Below are positions 59,611 through 64,000 of a DNA stretch of 64,000 nucleotides, piece by piece. The position numbers and the translations under genes were made by a program. How positions within the stretch are numbered: position 1 is the first letter of the stretch; the number at the start of each line of letters is the position of its first letter. The notes below the pieces were generated by a model. That model was not told the DNA's origin, did no database searches, and was given only the letters and a program-made list of their open reading frames with translations. Source of the DNA: an uncultured Eggerthellaceae bacterium (GTDB taxonomy: Bacteria; Actinomycetota; Coriobacteriia; Coriobacteriales; Eggerthellaceae); contig CAMOLA010000005.1 in the NCBI GenBank assembly GCA_946618265.1, positions 6,932 to 70,931 of the forward strand, read 5' to 3'.

Positions 59611-61578
59611 CTACACCAACCTGAACCGCAGCTCCCGCGTCCGGCGGTCAGCCTCGACCAGCCGCACGGCCACGCGCTTGCCGAGCCGGAACTGCTTGCC
59701 GGTATCCGATCCGGTCAAGGTATGTCGCACCGTGTCGAGTGCGAAGTACTCGCGGCCCAAATCGTCGATGGGAACCATGCCCTCGGCCGTGTTATCGAGC
59801 CGCACGAACACGCCGTACGTGGCAACACCCGCAATCGTGCCGGAAAACACCTCGCCGACGCGCGCTTCCAGATACTCGACAATCTTCGCCTCCTGCGACT
59901 CGCGGGCCGCCCGTTCGGCAATGCGCTCCATCTCGGACGAGTGCTCGCTGATCCAGGAAAGATTGGAAACTTCCTGGTCAAACTTTTGGGGCTTGCCGTA
60001 CAGCACGGCCTTCAGCATGCGATGCACGACGAGGTCGGGATATCGCCTGATCGGCGAGGTGAAATGCGCGTATGCATCGCTTGCAAGCGCGTAATGCCCG
60101 CCGAGCTCGCTGCGGTACACCGCCCGCTTCATGGCGCGCAACACGAGAGTCTTGACGAGCGTCTCCTCGCCCTTTCGCTCGCATGCCTTCAACACGCGGC
60201 CGATGACGTGCGGATTGCCCGCGACGAATGCATCAACGCGCACATCTTTGAACCAATTGAATTCCTGGAGAACCGGCACGAGCCCGTCGAGGCTCTCGCG
60301 CGAAGGCTTGTCGTGCACGCGGTACACGCAGGGGAAGCCAGCGTCGCGGAGGAACCGCGCCACCGCTTCGTTGGCGGCTATCATGGCCTCCTCTATGAGC
60401 TGGGTCGCATCGGTCCGCCGCCTCAACGTGATCCCAACGGGCACGCCGGCGGCGTCAAGCTGCACCTTGGCTTCGTCCGTATCGAAATCAAGCCCGCCAG
60501 CCGCACTGCGCAAGGCGACGCGCTTCTTGGCCAATGCGGACAGCCTCCGCACGCGTCCTTCGAGCTCGCCGTCGCGCCCCTCCTCGATCATCGCCTGCGC
60601 CTGATCGTACGTCAGCCGCGCATTCGAGCAGATGAGCGCCGGATAGACATCGACGTCCACCACTTCGCCCCGGTCGTTCACCATCATGTCGACCGACATG
60701 GTGCGGCGAACCTCGTTGGGCTTGAGGGAGCACACCTCATTCGAAAGCGCCTCGGGCAACATCGGGATAACCCGATCGACGAGATACACGCTCGTCGCAC
60801 GGCGGCGCGCATCGAGGTCGACCGCGCTCGCCCACGGCACATAGTGGGAAACGTCGGCGATGTGCACGCCGAGCCGCCACATGCTTCGCCGCTCGTCGAA
60901 ATCGAACGACACCGCATCGTCGAAGTCCCTGGCGTCCGCCGGGTCGATCGTGAACACGAAACGGTCGCGCAGGTCGCGGTACCCTTGGGCCAGAGCCCCG
61001 TCCTCGTCCACCGAAGCAGCTGCGGCCTCGGCGATCGAAGCATCGGAAAACGCCGTCTCGAGCTTGTGACGGGCGACGATGAGATCGATGGGCAAGCGCT
61101 CGTCGTCTTCGTCCCCCAGCACCTCGATAACGGTCCCCGTGGCCGCCTCCTTGCGACTCGGGTAGGTCAGCATGGCGACGCGCACGATGGAACCATCGGG
61201 TATATCGGGATTGTCGGCCCGCAGCGTGAAGATGTCGTACGAGATTCGCGGGTCCTCGGGAATGACGATCCCGAACGGTTCGGCTACTTCGTATCGCCCG
61301 ACCAGCTCTGCATGAGCCCGCTCGATGACGCGCTTGACACGCGCCTCGCGCTTGCGATCGGACCGCGCCGCCTGGGCGAGCGCCTTGCGCGAGCGCTCCT
61401 GCCGCACGGGCGACACCTCGACGAGGTCGCCGTCGAACGCGCCGTTCATCTTATCGGCAGGGACGAAGAACTCTCCCTCGGCGGTGAGCACGAAGCCGTA
61501 CCCGCCCCGCATGACGGAAAGCACGCCGCGCGGATAGCTGTGCGGCCCCCTTCTCGTATTAGATCGATTCCTTGACAT
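59611..61578 (-). CDS. rnr: Ribonuclease R
   Basis: A 655-residue 3'-5' exoribonuclease of the RNB family. A cold-shock-like domain (about 20-80, GVLSVMRGGYGFVLTAEGEF) leads to the RNB catalytic domain with FTIDPADARDFDDAVSF, which carries the clustered Asp residues for metal binding, then IPMLPEALSNEVCSLKPNE and YALASDAYAHFTSPIRRYPDL. An S1 domain closes the protein (about 565-650, VGEVFSGTIAGVATYGVFVRL). RNase R degrades structured RNA and, with tmRNA and SmpB, the mRNA of stalled ribosomes; tmRNA lies about 1.4 kb away. ATG at 61578 follows GGGAG. Confidence 0.95.
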   Translation of the reverse strand: MSRNRSNTRRGPHSYPRGVLSVMRGGYGFVLTAEGEFFVPADKMNGAFDGDLVEVSPVRQERSRKALAQAARSDRKREARVKRVIERAHAELVGRYEVAEPFGIVIPEDPRISYDIFTLRADNPDIPDGSIVRVAMLTYPSRKEAATGTVIEVLGDEDDERLPIDLIVARHKLETAFSDASIAEAAAASVDEDGALAQGYRDLRDRFVFTIDPADARDFDDAVSFDFDERRSMWRLGVHIADVSHYVPWASAVDLDARRRATSVYLVDRVIPMLPEALSNEVCSLKPNEVRRTMSVDMMVNDRGEVVDVDVYPALICSNARLTYDQAQAMIEEGRDGELEGRVRRLSALAKKRVALRSAAGGLDFDTDEAKVQLDAAGVPVGITLRRRTDATQLIEEAMIAANEAVARFLRDAGFPCVYRVHDKPSRESLDGLVPVLQEFNWFKDVRVDAFVAGNPHVIGRVLKACERKGEETLVKTLVLRAMKRAVYRSELGGHYALASDAYAHFTSPIRRYPDLVVHRMLKAVLYGKPQKFDQEVSNLSWISEHSSEMERIAERAARESQEAKIVEYLEARVGEVFSGTIAGVATYGVFVRLDNTAEGMVPIDDLGREYFALDTVRHTLTGSDTGKQFRLGKRVAVRLVEADRRTRELRFRLV

Positions 61579-61671
61579 GATCTCCCGTTTATCGGCTGGC
61601 GCCCCGTCGGTGTTCCCGTCAGATTCTGGCAGGAAGAACACCGACGAGACGCCAGGCCGGCAAAGACGTGA

Positions 61672-62970
61672 CTAGCCTTCTTCCACGAGCGAACCGGCGC
61701 GCTCGATGGCGTACTCCTTGACCGACAAGCCAGTATCGGAGCCTTCGTAGGTGACGGTCGGCGACACGCCGGACTTATCGATCGCGCGTCCCTCTGGCGT
61801 GAGGTAGTAGGCCGCCGTATAGCGCAGGGCGCCACCGAACGACAAGCTGCTGATCACCTGGACCGACCCCTTGCCGAGCGTCGGCGAGCCGACGATCGCC
61901 TCGGCGCGCTGGCTTTCCTTCAACGCCGCTGCCACAACCTCCGCACCGGCCGCCGTGTGCTTGTTCACGATGACGACGAGGGGGCTGTCGGTGGCCGGTT
62001 GACCCGATGCGGTCTTGGCCACGATGCCGTCCTTCGTCTGGATTTCGACGACCGTGCCGCTGCTCATGAACAGGCTTGCCAGGGAAATGGCCTGGCTCAG
62101 GTAACCACCGGGGTTGTTCCTCAAATCCAGGACGAACGCGCCAGCCCCTTCCTTGGTCAGGCTCTTTACGGCTTTCTGGGCATTCTCGGCGGCGTTCTGG
62201 GTGAGCTGCTTGACGCGAATGTATCCGACCTTGCGGTCCTTGTCGAACTCCGACGTGACATTTGCCTCATCATATTCCGCACACGCCAACGTTGTCGTGA
62301 GCTCCTCGCCGCCATCGGCCTCGAGGGTCTCCGGACGGCGCCACGTGATGATGACATCGGCCCCCTGCAGCTGGCTCAACTTGGCCGCGACTTCGCTTCG
62401 CGACCATTTCTGCGAGTCGTCTCCTTGGATGGAGACGACGAAATCGCCCTCGTGAACGCCGGCGAGCTGAGCAGGCGAGCCCTCGAACACGTCGACCGCA
62501 TAGGCCTGACCGTTATATTCGGAGAACAAGACGCCGATGCCTGCATAGCCCTCGTTCGGGGAGTTCATGAGCTCGGTGTAGCGCTCTTGCGTGTAGTACT
62601 GCAGGTTGGGATCGTTGGAAGCCTCCGTGAATCCGCCGAGCGCGCTCGCCGTCGCATCGTTCAGGTCATACGTGTCCAAGCTGTCCGAAGCCAAGAGGTC
62701 CTCGACCTCGGCCACGCGCGCCGAGAGCGCATTGTAAACGTCTTTTTCGGAGGCAGTTGGGTCGGTCACGGCGCTCTGCACGACGCCCGTCACCGATTCG
62801 GGAAACCCGAGGGAAGCCAAAAAGCTGGTCGAACCGCGCATGGCGAAACCAGCAGCGAACGCGACGCAGGCGATGACGATCGCCGCGAATATGCGAATCA
62901 GATGATAATTGCGCGCACGCATTTTACGCGTGCGCGCAGCAATTCTTTGGCTTTTTCCCCGTGTGGCCAT
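61672..62970 (-). CDS. S41-family (C-terminal processing) peptidase homologue lacking the usual Ser
   Basis: A 432-residue protein with one N-terminal helix (IRIFAAIVIACVAFAAGFAM), a PDZ domain (about 130-215: GYAGIGVLFSEYNGQAYAVDV, AGVHEGDFVVSI) and an S41 core (VLDLRNNPGGYLSQAISLA, PLVVIVN). In CtpA/CtpB the catalytic loop is NxGSASASE; here it reads NKHTAAGAE, so by my alignment the catalytic Ser is Ala. The Lys and Gln of LGKGSVQ remain. It may be inactive and act as a scaffold, or use the nearby Thr. It lies between ftsEX and rnr, all on one strand and close-spaced. GAGG precedes the ATG. Confidence 0.88.
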   Translation of the reverse strand: MATRGKSQRIAARTRKMRARNYHLIRIFAAIVIACVAFAAGFAMRGSTSFLASLGFPESVTGVVQSAVTDPTASEKDVYNALSARVAEVEDLLASDSLDTYDLNDATASALGGFTEASNDPNLQYYTQERYTELMNSPNEGYAGIGVLFSEYNGQAYAVDVFEGSPAQLAGVHEGDFVVSIQGDDSQKWSRSEVAAKLSQLQGADVIITWRRPETLEADGGEELTTTLACAEYDEANVTSEFDKDRKVGYIRVKQLTQNAAENAQKAVKSLTKEGAGAFVLDLRNNPGGYLSQAISLASLFMSSGTVVEIQTKDGIVAKTASGQPATDSPLVVIVNKHTAAGAEVVAAALKESQRAEAIVGSPTLGKGSVQVISSLSFGGALRYTAAYYLTPEGRAIDKSGVSPTVTYEGSDTGLSVKEYAIERAGSLVEEG

Positions 62971-62992
62971 CGGTTAAGCCTCGCTGACCGAG

Positions 62993-63898
62993 CTACACCT
63001 TCAGATAGCGGCGCATGGCCAGCGCGGATCCGATCAGGCCGATTACGAGGCCCGCAACCAGCAGGATGAGGTAAATCATCATGAACATGTCGTTGCCGAC
63101 TTCGATTGGCAAGAAGGCGAGCGACGACTGCAGCTTGGGCAGCGCCAGCCGGCGCAGAAGCTCGATGCACCCGATTGCCAACGCCGCGCCGATCACGGCA
63201 TGAAGAGCACCTTCCATGAGGAACGGGCCGCGTATGAAGCCGTTTGACGCGCCCACCAAGCGCATGATGGCGATTTCCTTGCGGCGGGCCATGATGGCGA
63301 GGCGAATCGTGTTGTTGATGAACACGAGCGCGATGAACACGAGCAACGCGATGAGCGCGATGCCGATGTAGCGCAGGTAGTTCGTCACCGAGAACAGGCG
63401 CTCGACCGTGCGCTGACCGTACTTCAGCGAATCGGCGGGATTTTCCTCATCTGCGATTTCGGCGAACTGGGCATACGTTTCGATCTTGTCGGCGACCTGC
63501 TGGACCAGCTGGGGGTCGGACAGCTCGACGTTGATCGAAGCCGGGAGCGGATTGCCGCCGAGCTCGTTGACGATGTCGGCGTTCGAAGACATGTTGCGGA
63601 AGTCCTCGAGTGCCTGTTCCTTCGTGGTGAACGATACCGTGGCGACGCCTTCGAGGCTGCGGATGTACTCCTGGACCGCCTTGATCTGGTCTTCGGTCGC
63701 ATCGTCCTTCACGTATGCGGTGATGGAGACCTCGTTCTCGACGGACTTGACGATGTTGTCGACGACGATGGCGCCGACGAGGAACACGCCGATGATGAAC
63801 AGCGACAAGAAGATCGTGACGATGGAACCGAGAGTCGTGGACAGGTTGCGGGCAAAGCCCTGGATGGATTGCTTGAAGAAATAGATAAGGCTAGACAT
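62993..63898 (-). CDS. ftsX: Cell-division protein FtsX
   Basis: A 301-residue membrane protein: a first helix (about 20-45), an outside domain (about 50-160), and three C-terminal helices (about 170-195, 220-245, 268-292). [22 protein letters not shown] at the start and [21 protein letters not shown] between helices are FtsX marks. With FtsE it forms an ABC-type complex that turns on peptidoglycan hydrolases at division; the M23-like protein nearby is a possible partner, by inference. Its start overlaps the ftsE stop by 8 bp. GAGGGGGG lies about 12 nt before the ATG and is complementary to the loop of small-RNA candidate 1. Confidence 0.95.
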   Translation of the reverse strand: MSSLIYFFKQSIQGFARNLSTTLGSIVTIFLSLFIIGVFLVGAIVVDNIVKSVENEVSITAYVKDDATEDQIKAVQEYIRSLEGVATVSFTTKEQALEDFRNMSSNADIVNELGGNPLPASINVELSDPQLVQQVADKIETYAQFAEIADEENPADSLKYGQRTVERLFSVTNYLRYIGIALIALLVFIALVFINNTIRLAIMARRKEIAIMRLVGASNGFIRGPFLMEGALHAVIGAALAIGCIELLRRLALPKLQSSLAFLPIEVGNDMFMMIYLILLVAGLVIGLIGSALAMRRYLKV

Positions 63899-64000
63899 CG
63901 AACCCGTACACCCCCCTCTGCTGGTCGCGCGTCAGATGGCCGCGTTCGAGCGCGATGACGCGCCGGCGCATGTTGTCGACCATCTCGCGGTCGTGCGTGG
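63891..64000 (-). CDS. ftsE: Cell-division ATP-binding protein FtsE, 3' end only
   Basis: The window cuts this gene; only about 35 C-terminal codons are present. They read [18 protein letters not shown] and end in GVYGFDV then [13 protein letters not shown] is the H-loop region typical of FtsE. It overlaps ftsX by 8 bp in the usual ftsEX order. Confidence 0.92.
   Translation of the reverse strand, partial: THDREMVDNMRRRVIALERGHLTRDQQRGVYGFDV

Overview
The window reads as chromosomal DNA of a high-GC, single-membrane actinobacterium of the Eggerthellales (Coriobacteriia). This rests on the gene mix and style rather than on a search: Lys/Ala-rich surface proteins, Ser/Ala-rich lipoprotein linkers, a molybdenum-heavy gene set, and a tmRNA whose tag ends in ALAA. 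No genus is claimed. Almost every gene is on the minus strand. The exceptions are an NTPase, a zinc-ribbon membrane protein, a hipBA pair and the tmRNA.

Layout. 1-2.5 kb: a DUF1846 protein and a left-handed beta-helix carbonic-anhydrase-like protein. 2.5-11.7 kb: molybdenum block with moaC, moaA, modC, a modB fused to an extra outside domain, modA, a second (Fe/B12-type) binding protein, a MarR regulator and an excisionase-type HTH regulator fused to a binding-protein-like domain. 12-14.8 kb: a GH73-type cell-wall hydrolase, two tandem small-RNA candidates, and the NTPase. 15-37 kb: very large secreted proteins (GLUG repeats, Ig-like repeats, InlB-like repeats) interleaved with two subtilisin-family proteases. 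37-42.5 kb: TetR regulator, zinc-ribbon protein, moeA, hipBA. 42.5-57.5 kb: a two-domain molbindin, two more surface proteins, a DUF2149 / ExbB-TolQ-like pair, a coiled-coil surface protein, a complete Fe/B12-type ABC importer and a DUF364 protein. 57.8-64 kb: tmRNA, M23-like protein, RNase R, an S41 peptidase homologue, ftsX and the 3' end of ftsE.

How it may work together. Molybdate enters through ModABC and perhaps through the second importer (52955-56209), is buffered by the molbindin, and is put into cofactor made by MoaA, MoaC and MoeA. A 9-mer, ACGAAACGT (either strand), occurs six times, always between genes, upstream of modA, moeA, the molbindin, the second importer, MarR and TetR; it may mark a shared regulon. 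The 42.5-57.5 kb block looks like a surface-to-cytoplasm uptake system in which wall-located proteins sharing an uncharacterised domain sit beside an ExbB/TolQ-like proton channel and an ABC importer. This is the best candidate for an undescribed system here.

The DNA also carries many perfect palindromes: four families of short repeats in mosaic arrays, a 36-bp perfect hairpin next to modC, a 200-bp element with 52-bp terminal inverted repeats, and a 67-bp duplication of the tmRNA 3' end.
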